DNA of 64,000 nucleotides from Rickettsia helvetica (GCF_963970025.1 NZ_OZ018776.1:1116001-1180000), one strand, 5' to 3'. Numbered from the stretch's first letter, positions 1-9,783 are shown. Made by a program: numbers and translations. The notes: a model not told the origin generated them from the sequence alone.

Positions 1-570
1 GTAAGATCAGTATCTGAAGCACCAAGGGATAAGGATAGCTTTAAAAAAATAGAAGCAATAATAAACGCAGGAGATCATGCTTCTCTTACTCAACTTGATC
101 AAAAATTAGTTCAAAAATATTTCAAATATAAAAAAGAAAAAATACAAAAACAACAAGTATAAAAATTACTTGGAACTAAAAAGTCAATTTCATGGCATAT
201 TGGTGATAGAAAAGATTTTACAACAGAGTCAGAAGAAGTTATCAAGGTTAAGAAAAATTGGTATGCAGTAATTGATTCTAAACTAACACTTGAAAAGGTA
301 ACGTTTGATATATTTACTCAAGCTTTAAAAAAAGGAGTTGTTCATAGAAGCGAAGGTGAAAACAGAGTAAAATTCCTTGATGATAAAATAGAATTAAAAA
401 TTGATCAAGATAGCAGGTTATATCCTAGTATAGTATATCGAAACGGCGATAAACATCTAATTATATTTGATAAAAAGGGTAATCATAATGCTATTAAATA
501 TACAATAACAGAGGTAGGTGATTCTAGCGATCTTATAGGTGAGTCATCAACATTTGAAACGCCGGTTTAA
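1..570 (+). pseudogene. Broken unknown gene, 3' part only
   Basis: One reading frame is open from base 1 to a TAA at 568-570 except for a TAA at 160-162. The first 53 codons are rich in Lys, Gln and Asp. The part after the internal stop has a hydrophobic/charged alternation that looks like a compact domain, with segments such as KKNWYAVIDSKLTLEKVTF and a run around GDKHLIIFDKKG. I do not recognise a family. The shape (long upstream protein, small C-terminal domain) would fit a polymorphic-toxin C-terminus, but that is a guess. The gene begins upstream of the window, so only the end is visible. Confidence 0.5.
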
Positions 571-700
571 TCGGGGAATGTCATTCCTACGGGGTTCAGT
601 TTTTTCGAGATTGCTATTATTTCATGAGATTGCCACGCAGCCTACGGCTGCTCGCAACGATGGCTCGGTATCCACACAATAAAGCCCACTTGCAACGACG
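571..700. repeat. Degraded RPE-like repeat patchwork
   Basis: This gap holds fragments of the palindromic repeats seen elsewhere in the window: a GTCATTCCTACGGGG piece, then a GAGATTGCCACGCAGCC...GGCTGCTCGCAACGATGG block that matches the RPE family with ends GTCATTGCGAG/CTCGCAATGAC (compare 51,350-51,553). No gene is visible. Confidence 0.55.
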
Positions 701-706
701 ATATTA

Positions 707-3343
707 TCACCCGTGTTTAATTTTAGCTTGTGCTGCGGCGATCCTTGCTATAGGGATACGGTATGGAGAACATGATACATAGTGTAAATTCATTCTATGA
801 AAAAATTCTATAGAGGCAGGGTTTCCTGCATGTTCTCCGCAAGCACCTAACTTTAAATTAGCATTACTGCTTTTTCCTCGTTTTATAGCAATTTCAATTA
901 ATTCTCCTACACCTTCTTCATCTAGAGTAGTAAATGGATCGGATTCAAAAATCTTTTCTTCTAAATAATATGGAAGAAAGGAGGCAATATCATCTCTAGA
1001 AATTCCGTATGTAGTCTGAGTTAAATCATTAGTACCAAAACTAAAATAGTCAACCTCCTTAGCTATTTTCTTACTGCCAAGTGCTGCCCTTGGTAGTTCT
1101 ATCATAGTACCAAGCGTAAAGGAAAACTTATATCTATAACGTTGCTCTAATTCCTCTATTGCCTCATAAATATCCATTTTAAGCTTTTTTATTTCACCTA
1201 CATTGCTAATTAAAGGAATCATTAGTTCTAAGTTACATTCTATATGTTCTTTTTTATGTAGCTCAAAAATAGCTGTAAAAATTGCTTCAATTTGCATTTG
1301 GTAAATTTCCGGCGAACATATACCAAGTCTACATCCACGGTGACCGAGCATAGGATTTACTTCATGCATAGCATGAAGACGTTGATTAATCATGGATAAA
1401 GGTAGATTTAAGCTATTTGCCAAATTCTTTTTATCTTCTTCGGTGGTAGGTAAAAACTCATGCAACGGCGGATCAAGTAATCTAATATTTACCGGTTTAT
1501 CTTTCATTACTCTGAATAAAGCTTTAAAATCCTCAGTTTGCAGAGGTAATAATTTCTGCACGGCAAGCTTTCTCCGCTCTATATCAGGAGCAATAATCAT
1601 TTCCCTTACTAAAGGAATTTTATTTTCATCAAAAAACATATGTTCGCTACGACACAAACCTATACCTTGAGCTCCAAACTTTATAGATACTAAAGCATCA
1701 TTAACCGTTTCGGCATTTGCACGAACTTTTAAGCTGCTAATTTCATCTGCCCAATCTAAAATTAATTTTGATTCCTCACTGAAAGTAGGTTGAATTAAAG
1801 GCATTTCACCTAAGAAGATTTTACCGCTACCTCCGTCAATCGTTATAATATCACCTTGTTTAATCACTATGTCGTCTGCTGTTAGTATTTGCTTTTTCTC
1901 ATCTATAGATAAATTACTTGTGCCGCAAACACAAGGCTTCCCTATACCTCTTGCTATAACTGCGGCATGTGAAGTCATTCCCCCTCTAATAGTTAAAATA
2001 CCTGAAGAAACATGCATTCCGTTAATATCCTCGGGACTGGTATCATGGCGTACTAAAATTACTTTATGATGATGAGATAATTTTTCGGCATCATAAGGTG
2101 AAAATACTGCAATACCTGTTGCAGCCCCAGGAGAAGCAGGTAGCCCCTCGGCAATAGAAGTAAGCCCCTTACTGTAATCAATTCTTGTATGTAATAATTG
2201 ATTTAACGATTCCGGATCAATTCGCATTAAGGCTTGTTCTTTAGAAATAAGCTTTTCTTTCACCATGTGTACGGCAATATTAATAGCAGCAATGGCTGTT
2301 CTTTTTGCGGTACGTGTTTGCAAGATATATAGCTTATTATTTTCTATAGTGAATTCTATATCCTGCATATCTAAGTAATGTTCTTCAAGCTTTTTCGCAA
2401 TTTGTGATAACTCCTTAAACACTTCCGGCATCATTGCTTGCATAGAATTTGAATCATTTGCAATAATAGGCATAGGTGTTCTAGTTCCCGATACTATGTC
2501 TTCACCTTGAGCATTTATTAAAAACTCTCCAAAGAGCTTTTTTTCTCCTGTAGAAGGTGATCTAGTAAAAGCAACTCCCGTAGCCGAAGTTTTACCTAAA
2601 TTACCGAAAACCATGGCTTGGATATTAATAGCCGTACCGAAATCCTCCGAAATATTATTGATTTTTCTATATATAATCGCTCTATTACTCATCCAAGAAT
2701 GTAGCACCGCTTTAATTGCCGATTCTAACTGTTCATAAGGATCATTAATTAGTTGCTTAGTATACTTAATATGCAATCGTTTGAAATCATCAATAATTTT
2801 TTCTAATAATTCTACGGTAATGTCGTTATCTTTATAAATATCAGCTTGAATCTTATGTTTTTCATAAATTTGTTCAAATAGATCACTAGGTATAGATAAT
2901 ACCGTTGAGCCGTACATTTCTAAAAATCTTTTGTAACTATCAAGAGCAAATCGTTTATCACCGCACGAATCAGCAAGAGCATTACACACTTCGTTATTCA
3001 TTCCGAGATTAAGGATAGTATCCATCATTCCAGGCATTGAAACCATAGAACCCGAACGCACCGATAATAACAAAGGATTGCTTGTACTGCCGAAAATTTT
3101 ACCGGTAGTTATTTCAAGTTCGGTGATAGCTTTTTTTAAGTCACTTTGAAAATTTTTAGGAAAGTTATTATTGTGGGTATAAAAGTAATTACATAGCTCC
3201 GTAGTTATTGTAAAACCATCAGGAATAGGTAGTTTTAGGTTAGACATTTCGGCAAGACCAGCACCTTTATTACCAAGTATATTTTTCATGCTAGCGTTTC
3301 CATCACTACCATTACTGCCAAAATAATAAATTAATTTTTTCAT
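707..3343 (-). CDS. ppdK: Pyruvate, phosphate dikinase
   Basis: PPDK interconverts pyruvate, ATP and phosphate with phosphoenolpyruvate, AMP and pyrophosphate. In rickettsiae, which lack glycolysis, it links imported or TCA-derived pyruvate to PEP. The protein is about 878 residues, the normal length. The N-terminal nucleotide-binding domain starts GSNGSDGNASMKNILGNKGA; the central phosphohistidine domain has GGMTSHAAVIARGIGKPC with the swivelling catalytic His; the C-terminal TIM barrel ends with LGACGEHAGNP, carrying the catalytic Cys. I chose the ATG at 3343 (MKKLIYYFG) over an in-frame TTG at 3355 because family members begin there. It is divergent from rnpB across an AT-rich gap. Confidence 0.96.
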   Translation of the reverse strand: MKKLIYYFGSNGSDGNASMKNILGNKGAGLAEMSNLKLPIPDGFTITTELCNYFYTHNNNFPKNFQSDLKKAITELEITTGKIFGSTSNPLLLSVRSGSMVSMPGMMDTILNLGMNNEVCNALADSCGDKRFALDSYKRFLEMYGSTVLSIPSDLFEQIYEKHKIQADIYKDNDITVELLEKIIDDFKRLHIKYTKQLINDPYEQLESAIKAVLHSWMSNRAIIYRKINNISEDFGTAINIQAMVFGNLGKTSATGVAFTRSPSTGEKKLFGEFLINAQGEDIVSGTRTPMPIIANDSNSMQAMMPEVFKELSQIAKKLEEHYLDMQDIEFTIENNKLYILQTRTAKRTAIAAINIAVHMVKEKLISKEQALMRIDPESLNQLLHTRIDYSKGLTSIAEGLPASPGAATGIAVFSPYDAEKLSHHHKVILVRHDTSPEDINGMHVSSGILTIRGGMTSHAAVIARGIGKPCVCGTSNLSIDEKKQILTADDIVIKQGDIITIDGGSGKIFLGEMPLIQPTFSEESKLILDWADEISSLKVRANAETVNDALVSIKFGAQGIGLCRSEHMFFDENKIPLVREMIIAPDIERRKLAVQKLLPLQTEDFKALFRVMKDKPVNIRLLDPPLHEFLPTTEEDKKNLANSLNLPLSMINQRLHAMHEVNPMLGHRGCRLGICSPEIYQMQIEAIFTAIFELHKKEHIECNLELMIPLISNVGEIKKLKMDIYEAIEELEQRYRYKFSFTLGTMIELPRAALGSKKIAKEVDYFSFGTNDLTQTTYGISRDDIASFLPYYLEEKIFESDPFTTLDEEGVGELIEIAIKRGKSSNANLKLGACGEHAGNPASIEFFHRMNLHYVSCSPYRIPIARIAAAQAKIKHG

Positions 3344-3355
3344 ATCATATATCAA

Positions 3356-3628
3356 AATTTGCTAACAAACTTATGTGTTTAGGAGCATTAAATACATATT
3401 TATACAGTATGAAAAAAATAGTAGCAACGTTAAATTAAGAATATCTTTAATAAAATAGTTGAAATTTTAAATTTGTTATTATACTTACTCACTTAATTAT
3501 ATTCTGTGTATAAAAGTCAAATTTTCAAAAAAAAATCTTATAATTTACAGCTAAAAAGAATTATAATATATTATTTTAAATTTTATCCGCAGAACCTAAT
3601 AAGTTAATTGAACTTCTTCTAAATGTTA
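3356..3628. other. AT-rich intergenic region between ppdK and rnpB
   Basis: About 270 bases with no coding frame. It is very AT-rich with poly-A tracts and should hold the promoter of ppdK (minus strand). I see no RPE and no clear structured element here. Confidence 0.5.
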
Positions 3629-3657
3629 TTGACTAATTTAAGAAAATTGACCATAAT
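3629..3657 (+). promoter_or_regulatory. Sigma70-type promoter of rnpB
   Basis: TTGACT at 3629-3634 and CATAAT at 3652-3657 with a 17-base spacer, placing transcription start near 3664, which is where the RNase P RNA begins. Confidence 0.75.
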
Positions 3658-3663
3658 TCTAAA

Positions 3664-4060
3664 TGGTCGTGCAGTTGCGTGATGATATAGCAAAGCTATA
3701 GATCACGAGGAAAGTCCGGACTCTATAGAGGTATGGTGCCGGTTAACCTCCGGCAGAGTATTATTACTTTAGGGAAAGTACCACAGAAAATATACCGCTG
3801 AATATGAATACGAAGTTCATCGAGTATTTTCGGTAAGGGTGAAAAGGTACGGTAAGAGCGTACCGGTAAGTTGGTAACAAATTACGCATGGTAAACCCCA
3901 CCAAGAGCAAGATCAAATAGGCGTTACAGAACTTGTCAAGTTCCCGGGTTATCTCTAACCGGCTTGTAATGCGGGTAGATCGCTTGAGGTAAACGGTAAC
4001 GTTTATCCTAGATAAATAACTGCAATGAATTTATATTCATACAGAATCCGGCTTATAGAC
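3664..4060 (+). ncRNA. rnpB: RNase P RNA (bacterial class A)
   Basis: This is the catalytic RNA that matures tRNA 5' ends. Conserved blocks are readable in order: GAGGAAAGTCCGGACTC (CR-I) near 3708, the GGTAAGGGTGAAAAGG stretch, AACCCCACCAAGAGCAAG with the following CAAATAGG, and the 3' end pairing region ending AATCCGGCTTATAGAC. Length of about 400 nt fits rickettsial RNase P RNA. Ends are placed by the promoter spacing at the 5' side and by the P1 pairing at the 3' side, so they are good to within a few bases. Confidence 0.95.
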
Positions 4061-4066
4061 CTTATT

Positions 4067-4154
4067 GTCATCCCGTGGACCTTATGTCATTCCTGCGAAA
4101 GCAGGAATGACATACGAGGTTGTTCATACAACATAGGGCAAGACACGGGATGAC
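4067..4154. repeat. RPE-like palindrome with a second palindrome inside
   Basis: Outer arms GTCATCCCGTG (4067-4077) and CACGGGATGAC (4144-4154) enclose a second perfect palindrome, ATGTCATTCCTG-CGAAAG-CAGGAATGACAT (4084-4113). Both arms recur in many other gaps of the window, so this is one repeat nested in another. Lying just after rnpB it could also work as a terminator stem. Confidence 0.75.
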
Positions 4155-4180
4155 ACCGAACTTACTATGACATAAATTTA

Positions 4181-4849
4181 ATGAAAAAGTTATATCATTA
4201 TCCTATTTGTCCTCTTTCAAGACAAGCCCGTGTCTTCTTAAAAGAATTAGATATAGAATTTACTACGATTAAAGAAGACTATTGGCAATTCAATAAAGAA
4301 TTCTTAAAAATAAACCCGTCCGGAACTTTACCTGTTTTAGCAGAACAATACAGCTTATTTGTAGTAGGTATTTATCCTTTTGTCGAATATCTTAATAGCA
4401 AATATCCGAATTTTAATTTTTTAGATGAAGATATTGATATTTGTTGCGAAATTAGACGATTATTCTTTTGGTTTAACGATAAGTTTTATCGTGAAGTTAC
4501 TAAGATTATTATCGATGAAAAAGTTATAAGATCAATTGCTAAAATGAGCAGCCCACGAACCGAGTTTTTACGTGCTGCAAAAAATAATTTAAATTATCAT
4601 TTAGAATATATAACTTCTTTATTAGAAAAAAGAAGCTATATCGTATCGGATTCACTAACTATTGCCGATATTGCAGCAAGCTGTCACTTATCGGTACTTG
4701 ATTATTTCGGTGAGATTGATTGGGATAAATGGACGCTTATCAAACATTGGTATTCACTAATTAAATCAAGACCGGCTTTTAGGTTATTATTACAAGATAG
4801 AATCCCGGGCTTTACCCCTCCGAGCTATTATACAGATTTAGATTTTTGA
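4181..4849 (+). CDS. Glutathione S-transferase family protein
   Basis: 222 residues with the two-domain GST layout. The N-terminal thioredoxin-like half has CPLSRQARVFLKE at residues 10-22, the region where GSTs bind glutathione, followed by NPSGTLPVL with the conserved cis-Pro. The C-terminal helical half has SLTIADIAASCHLSVLDYFG, the usual N-capping-box region. Substrate is unknown; rickettsial members are usually annotated only to family level, and an SspA-like regulatory role cannot be excluded. It is a single gene after the rnpB repeat with an ATG at 4181 and no strong ribosome-binding site. Confidence 0.9.
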   Translation: MKKLYHYPICPLSRQARVFLKELDIEFTTIKEDYWQFNKEFLKINPSGTLPVLAEQYSLFVVGIYPFVEYLNSKYPNFNFLDEDIDICCEIRRLFFWFNDKFYREVTKIIIDEKVIRSIAKMSSPRTEFLRAAKNNLNYHLEYITSLLEKRSYIVSDSLTIADIAASCHLSVLDYFGEIDWDKWTLIKHWYSLIKSRPAFRLLLQDRIPGFTPPSYYTDLDF

Positions 4850-4859
4850 ATATATAATT

Positions 4860-5346
4860 TAATAATTTGATTCTTTCCGTATCATGAGCTTTTAGTATTT
4901 TACGAATATTATTAAGAGATTGATTTTTAGATAAGCGGCTCTTGCTCCTTTATGTGAGTTGTAATAATAAGGAACAAGCAGTGGTCCTCTAACTGTCCAT
5001 TGAAAATCTTTAATTCTCTTTCACCTATAACCTCTATATTTGTTCCTTTAGCAAATTCTAAATAATTGCCACTATAATGACTACCGGCACATATTCCAAG
5101 AAAATTACCGCCATTTTTTAAATAATTTTTTATATTAGCATTTCCTTTGCCTTACAATTTTTGTACATAGTATAAATCTCTTCCACCGAGTAAAATAAGT
5201 AATAAGGTGTTTTGAACCCACTTTTCGTCTATAATTTCTTGTGCAGAAATATAATCTATGTTATACTTTGGAGCATAAAGTTTTAAGGTATGCACGCAAT
5301 GCTTAATACTTTCTTTTGAAACTCCTAAATCATTATAAATTTTCAT
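4860..5346 (-). pseudogene. Broken BPL_N-type (glutamine amidotransferase-like) protein
   Basis: An ATG at 5346 opens a 64-codon frame (MKIYNDLGVSKESIKHCVHT...LILLGGRDLYYVQKL), and after its stop the reading resumes in another frame with GGNFLGICAGSHYSGNYLEF and then EVIGERELKIFNG, followed by more frame changes. GGRD and the GICAGSHY segment are typical of the biotin-protein-ligase N-terminal (BPL_N) family, a class I amidotransferase-like fold. At least two frame disruptions make it nonfunctional. It sits back to back with the dead bioY gene, so the pair looks like a lost biotin-related locus. Confidence 0.75.
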
Positions 5347-5418
5347 TTTTATATTATTGACAAGAATATTATATAATTTTTAGTGTAATGACTTAAAAAG
5401 AAATTATGAGGTAATTTT

Positions 5419-5970
5419 ATGCAACTTAATTCAATCTCACTACCGTTAACCAAAAGGCAAACAATAGAAATAGTTTTAGGAGTGGCATTACTTAACTATT
5501 TGTTCACAAATTAGTAATACCTATGAAGCCTATATTTATTTCATTACAAACCGTTGCAGTGATGTTCATCGGACTGACATATAATAAGACTACCGCACCT
5601 TTAACTATACTATCTTACATAACTCTTGGAGTAATGGGGATCCCTGTGTGTTTGGAGAGTTTCCGAGCAGGTTACGAATATTATTCGGTCCTACCGCAGG
5701 ATATCTAGCAGGTTTTCTACTTGCCGTATATGTTCTAGTTTAAAAGATAAAATTTTTATTTCTAATAAATGGTTAAATCAGATATCTTTATATTTGATCG
5801 GTAATATAATTATTATGAGTTTTGGCTGGATGTGGCTTTCTAAATTCTTAGGACCAAGCGGTGCATTTTACGGTGGTGTATTACCTTTTATAATACCGGG
5901 AATAATTAAATCAGTATTATTAATTGGACTTATCAATGCAGTAAAACCAAAATTTAAAGAAAAATGCTAA
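5419..5970 (+). pseudogene. bioY: Broken biotin transporter substrate-binding component BioY
   Basis: ATG at 5419 follows a GAGG ribosome-binding site. The reading passes through several frames: MQLNSISLPLTKRQT, then PMKPIFISLQTVAVMFIGLTY, then FGPTAGYLAGFLLAVYV, and last SKFLGPSGAFYGGVLPF and PGIIKSVLLIGLINAVKPKF before a stop at 5970. The GPTAGYLAGF motif and hydrophobic segments identify BioY, the S-component of the biotin ECF transporter. At least three frameshifts or stops kill it. Its end overlaps the folC start by seven bases. Confidence 0.85.
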
Positions 5971-7265
5971 TGCCGCATTTTCCGGTACCAACCTGGAACA
6001 ATAACATTAAATATGATCTTGAAAATATAGCAAGACTTTTAAAAGCCTTAGGTGATCCTCATTTAAGGCTTCCTCCTATTATACATATAGCAGGTACAAA
6101 CGGTAAAGGTTCAAGTGCCGCTATGCTCAAAAGCATCTTTACGCTTGCCGGTTATAAGGTACATTACTATACATCTCCTCATTTATTAGAATTTAATGAA
6201 CGAATTGTAGTAGCAGGCGAGAAAATCTCGGATAATGAATTATGGCAAGTTTGTGAGCAGGTGAGGGTAGCAAGTGAAAAATTTAATATTGAACCTAGTT
6301 TTTTTGAAGGTACTACGGCAGCAGCATTTCTAGCATTTGCGGATACTAAAGCCGATATATTAATTTTAGAGACAGGACTTGGTGGACGTTTAGATGCAAC
6401 AAATATAGTAGAACGACCGTTAATTACTTTAATTACACCTATTTCATATGATCATATGCATATGCTGGGTAATACATTACCCTTAATAGCAATTGAGAAA
6501 GCCGGTATTATGAAGTCTTGCGTCCCTTGTGTTATAAGTATGCAAGTATCTGAAGTTTATGAAGTGTTACTTAAAAAAGCTGAAGAGCTGGAAGTACCGA
6601 GTTTCTGTTATGAATATGATTTCGGTATTAAAAAGATGGATAATGGATTTATTTATTTATCAAATAATTTTAGTTATGAGTTTCCGACTCCTTCACTGCT
6701 TGGTGATCATCAATTAATAAATGCTGCAAGCGTTATTGCTTTAATAAGTTTGATAAATAAACAATTTAATATCAGCAACGAAATTATCTCTAAAGGACTG
6801 CAAAATACTGTTTGGTCTGCAAGAATCGACAAAATAGAACCGAAAAAATATTCTAAATTAATAGGTGATAATGTTCAAATTTGGGTAGACGCAGCTCATA
6901 ATAATAGCGGAGCTCAAGTTTTGGCAAATTGGATTCGTGATAATTTAAAATCACCGATATATTTAATACTCGGTATGACTAAAAATAGGAATATCGAGGA
7001 ATTTTGCTCTTACTTTAAGGGTTTGACAATTAAGGGTTATGGTGTTAAAGTTTTATCCGAACCGCTAAGTCATAATGCAGAAACAGTAAATTCAGAAGGT
7101 GGAAAGAGCGGCATTGATTTTAGCGAAAGCGGCTCACTCGAAGAAGCGATTAGTAATATAAAGAAGATAAACGGCGATAATAAAGCAAATATTATAATAA
7201 CCGGATCGCTTTATTTAGCTTCCGATTTTTATAAATTGTTATCCAATTGTCACCCCATGGCTTGA
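5964..7265 (+). CDS. folC: Folylpolyglutamate synthase / dihydrofolate synthase
   Basis: FolC adds glutamate to folates (and to dihydropteroate in bifunctional enzymes) using ATP. The 433-residue protein is of family length. It has the P-loop IHIAGTNGKGSSAAMLKS near residues 41-58, the ETGLGGRLDATN block, SYDHMHMLGNTL with the Mur-ligase-type His, and a C-terminal VWVDAAHNNSGA-like ligand segment (read here as IWVDAAHNNSGAQ). The final residues NCHPMA are encoded by the start of an RPE-like repeat (7249-7324), so the native C-terminus has been replaced or trimmed there. Confidence 0.95.
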   Translation: MLMPHFPVPTWNNNIKYDLENIARLLKALGDPHLRLPPIIHIAGTNGKGSSAAMLKSIFTLAGYKVHYYTSPHLLEFNERIVVAGEKISDNELWQVCEQVRVASEKFNIEPSFFEGTTAAAFLAFADTKADILILETGLGGRLDATNIVERPLITLITPISYDHMHMLGNTLPLIAIEKAGIMKSCVPCVISMQVSEVYEVLLKKAEELEVPSFCYEYDFGIKKMDNGFIYLSNNFSYEFPTPSLLGDHQLINAASVIALISLINKQFNISNEIISKGLQNTVWSARIDKIEPKKYSKLIGDNVQIWVDAAHNNSGAQVLANWIRDNLKSPIYLILGMTKNRNIEEFCSYFKGLTIKGYGVKVLSEPLSHNAETVNSEGGKSGIDFSESGSLEEAISNIKKINGDNKANIIITGSLYLASDFYKLLSNCHPMA

Positions 7266-7324
7266 CCACTGGGTCTTATGATGCAGCCCGTATACGAGAT
7301 ACCGCGATCAAGTCGCGGTATGAC
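7249..7324. repeat. RPE-like repeat overlapping the folC 3' end
   Basis: Begins TGTCACCCCATGGCTTGACC inside the last folC codons and ends CGATCAAGTCGCGGTATGAC. These are the two arms of the RPE family found complete at 13,447-13,547 and 18,020-18,118, with the middle shortened. Confidence 0.7.
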
Positions 7325-7355
7325 AATAATTTAACCAACATAGGAGAAAATAAAT

Positions 7356-7985
7356 ATGACCTATTGCGACAAATCTAATCAAACCTCACATCCTTTTATC
7401 TTATCTGATTTACCTTATGAGAAAGAGAGTTTTAAACCACATTTTACTCCCGAGACTTTTGATTATCATCATGGTAAACATCATAATGCTTATGTACAAA
7501 ATCTAAATAATTTACTCAAAGATAAAGAAGAATTACAAAAAAAAGATTTAGAAGAAATAATAGAATGGTCATCTCAAAACTCAAATGCAGCTATTTTTAA
7601 TAACGCAGCCCAAATATGGAATCATACCTTTTTTTGGCATTCAATAAAGCCGCAGGGCGGAGGTAAGCCAAGCGGTAAAATATTAGAACAAATTAATAAA
7701 GATTTCAGTAGTTTTGAAGGATTTTGTGAGCAGTTTAAGCAAGAGGCAGTAGGGCAGTTCGGTAGCGGCTGGGTGTGGCTTGTATATCACGATAATAGGT
7801 TACAAATTATAAAAACCGCTAATGCCGGCACACCTATAGCAAACGGTATGAAGCCGCTTCTCGCATGTGATGTTTGGGAACATGCTTATTATATTGATTA
7901 TCGTAACAAACGACCTGATTATGTTGACATATTTATTAAGCATATGATTAACTGGAAGTTTGTAGAAGATAACTTAATTAAGTAA
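7356..7985 (+). CDS. sodB: Superoxide dismutase [Fe]
   Basis: 209 residues; converts superoxide to oxygen and hydrogen peroxide in the cytoplasm. Metal ligands are visible: His in DYHHGKHHNAYV, His in WNHTFFWHS, and Asp plus His in DVWEHAYYIDY. The GQFGSGWVWLV segment and absence of a signal peptide favour the iron type. The ATG at 7356 is preceded by AGGAG at suitable distance. The gene is followed after four bases by the patatin gene, so the two are probably co-transcribed. Confidence 0.97.
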   Translation: MTYCDKSNQTSHPFILSDLPYEKESFKPHFTPETFDYHHGKHHNAYVQNLNNLLKDKEELQKKDLEEIIEWSSQNSNAAIFNNAAQIWNHTFFWHSIKPQGGGKPSGKILEQINKDFSSFEGFCEQFKQEAVGQFGSGWVWLVYHDNRLQIIKTANAGTPIANGMKPLLACDVWEHAYYIDYRNKRPDYVDIFIKHMINWKFVEDNLIK

Positions 7986-7989
7986 AATT

Positions 7990-9642
7990 ATGAATTTAGA
8001 GGATATTAAAAAGGCTCAAGAAACTCCTATTGAATATATAGCTTTTAGTGGAGGGGGAGCTAAGGGAGCAATGTATTCCGGGGCTTATGAGGCAGCTAAA
8101 AAAGCCGGTATTTTGGATAATGTCAAGGCGGTAGCCGGTTCTTCCGCCGGTGCTATAATTGCAGCAGTGGTAGCTCTTGGGACACCGCCTGAGCGATTTG
8201 AAGAAATTTCTAAAAATACAAATTTACAAACATTGCTTGGAAAAAAAGGATTTTCTGCGGGTATAGTACAGTTAAATAAAGACGGTAAACCTTTATATGA
8301 TCTATTAGAACTTGTTATTAAAGAAAATATAGGGAATTTTTTACAGAGATCAGATATAGTAAATATTAAAGGTGATAAAGCTCTTGATGAATTAAGAGAA
8401 AGATACAATCAAAAAGACGGTAAAATATATTTTAAAGATATAGCGTTACTGCAAAAATACGATCCCGTGCAATATAAGGATTTAGTAATTACGGCAACTC
8501 AGCAAGAGACAAGCAAACTAACTATTTTCAATAGCTTTGATACGCCAAATGTTGAAATTGCTTTAGCTTGCCGTGCTTCTGCTTCTATACCGCTTGTTTT
8601 TGAGCCGGTAGAAATCGACGGTAAAAAATATGTCGACGGCGGATATAGAGATAATATACCGACAAAATATTTTAAAGGCAATGAACCGGAATTTGATATA
8701 AAAGAAGTAACTAATAATATGGAGGAGATTACCTTAGCTAAAAAGCAAGGTAGAACTCTAGCTATGGCTTTTGGTACGGGTATGGAAGCTGATGCAAATA
8801 TTGCTATATATAGTGCAAAAAAATTTGAAAGCCCAAGTGATATCGTAAAGTTTTTAGCTGATGTACTATTTAAGACACTTGCAAAAGTAGGAGGAAAATT
8901 TAAATATACTGAAACTCTAAGAGAAACTAATGAGCAGTTACGTGAAAATGCTTTAAACACTGTGGTTTTAGATACTGCCGGAATAGATACTTTAGATTTC
9001 AAAGATGCACAAAAATATTCTGATTATTTGCATATTAAAGGATATTGTCAAACTAGAGAACATTTGAATAATCATGACCTTAGCAAAGAAGCAGATAAAA
9101 CATTTGACCATCAAAAATTTCTACTAAATGTTTATGAAGTTTATGATAATAAAAATCTACATAAAACATTTGGAACTAAATTATTAGAAATGTTTATTCC
9201 ATCAAAAGAAAATAATACTTCTAAATGGCAAGAAGGAGTTATTGAAAATCATGATGATAAAACAAAAATGTTATTATCATTTTGTAAAACCGGAGCATTA
9301 AACGAAAAAGAATTAAATGAAAAGCTTAAAGAATATGTAATTATTGCTGCAACTAGTCGTAATAATACACTAAAAGCCGATACAAACTCATTGAAAGCTT
9401 TGCTGCATACCTTAAACGATCCTGCTGCTTCAAATAAAGTAAAAGATAGTTTCATTGAGGTACTTGGAATAGACAAAAATAAAGATGTAAGATTTGATAA
9501 AACTAAAACCTTTGATGAAAATATTGCTAAGTTTAAATTTACTAAACAAGATTTAGAAAGCTTTATAACTAAAAGTAAAAGCGAAACACCAAAAATTCAA
9601 AGCAAACATAACGTAGCTGCAAATCATGTAAGTAGGGGGTGA
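7990..9642 (+). CDS. pat1: Patatin-like phospholipase A2, Pat1 type
   Basis: 550 residues with an N-terminal patatin domain. The oxyanion-hole motif SGGGAKGAMYSG is at residues 20-31, the nucleophile elbow GSSAG puts Ser at 52, and the DGG motif supplies Asp216, so the catalytic dyad is complete. There is no signal peptide. Known rickettsial Pat1 and Pat2 act on host membranes during entry and phagosome escape, and the long Lys/Asn-rich C-terminal region (residues 350-550) is typical of Pat1. Directly downstream of sodB, four bases apart. The assignment to Pat1 rather than Pat2 is from overall layout. Confidence 0.9.
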   Translation: MNLEDIKKAQETPIEYIAFSGGGAKGAMYSGAYEAAKKAGILDNVKAVAGSSAGAIIAAVVALGTPPERFEEISKNTNLQTLLGKKGFSAGIVQLNKDGKPLYDLLELVIKENIGNFLQRSDIVNIKGDKALDELRERYNQKDGKIYFKDIALLQKYDPVQYKDLVITATQQETSKLTIFNSFDTPNVEIALACRASASIPLVFEPVEIDGKKYVDGGYRDNIPTKYFKGNEPEFDIKEVTNNMEEITLAKKQGRTLAMAFGTGMEADANIAIYSAKKFESPSDIVKFLADVLFKTLAKVGGKFKYTETLRETNEQLRENALNTVVLDTAGIDTLDFKDAQKYSDYLHIKGYCQTREHLNNHDLSKEADKTFDHQKFLLNVYEVYDNKNLHKTFGTKLLEMFIPSKENNTSKWQEGVIENHDDKTKMLLSFCKTGALNEKELNEKLKEYVIIAATSRNNTLKADTNSLKALLHTLNDPAASNKVKDSFIEVLGIDKNKDVRFDKTKTFDENIAKFKFTKQDLESFITKSKSETPKIQSKHNVAANHVSRG

Positions 9643-9670
9643 GTTAGGTGGTGTTATATGGGGTCAAAAT

Positions 9671-9770
9671 CGTCATTGCGAACGAATGGAAGTGAGTGCG
9701 GCAATTTCAAGAATTTTATACTGCTTTATGAGATTGCCGCGTCAAGGCTTCGCCTTTCCTCGCAATGACG
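9671..9770. repeat. RPE with GTCATTGCGA/TCGCAATGAC ends
   Basis: Ends CGTCATTGCGA and TCGCAATGACG are inverted, and the centre contains GCGGCAATTTC and GAGATTGCCGCG arms. It fills the pat1-birA gap. Confidence 0.8.
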
Positions 9771-9783
9771 GCTACTAAAAAAA

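Noticed and set aside
8085..9476. Three long minus-strand open frames opposite pat1
   Set aside because: They are antisense shadows of an intact patatin gene with full motifs; their translations are Ser/Leu-rich and show no domain.
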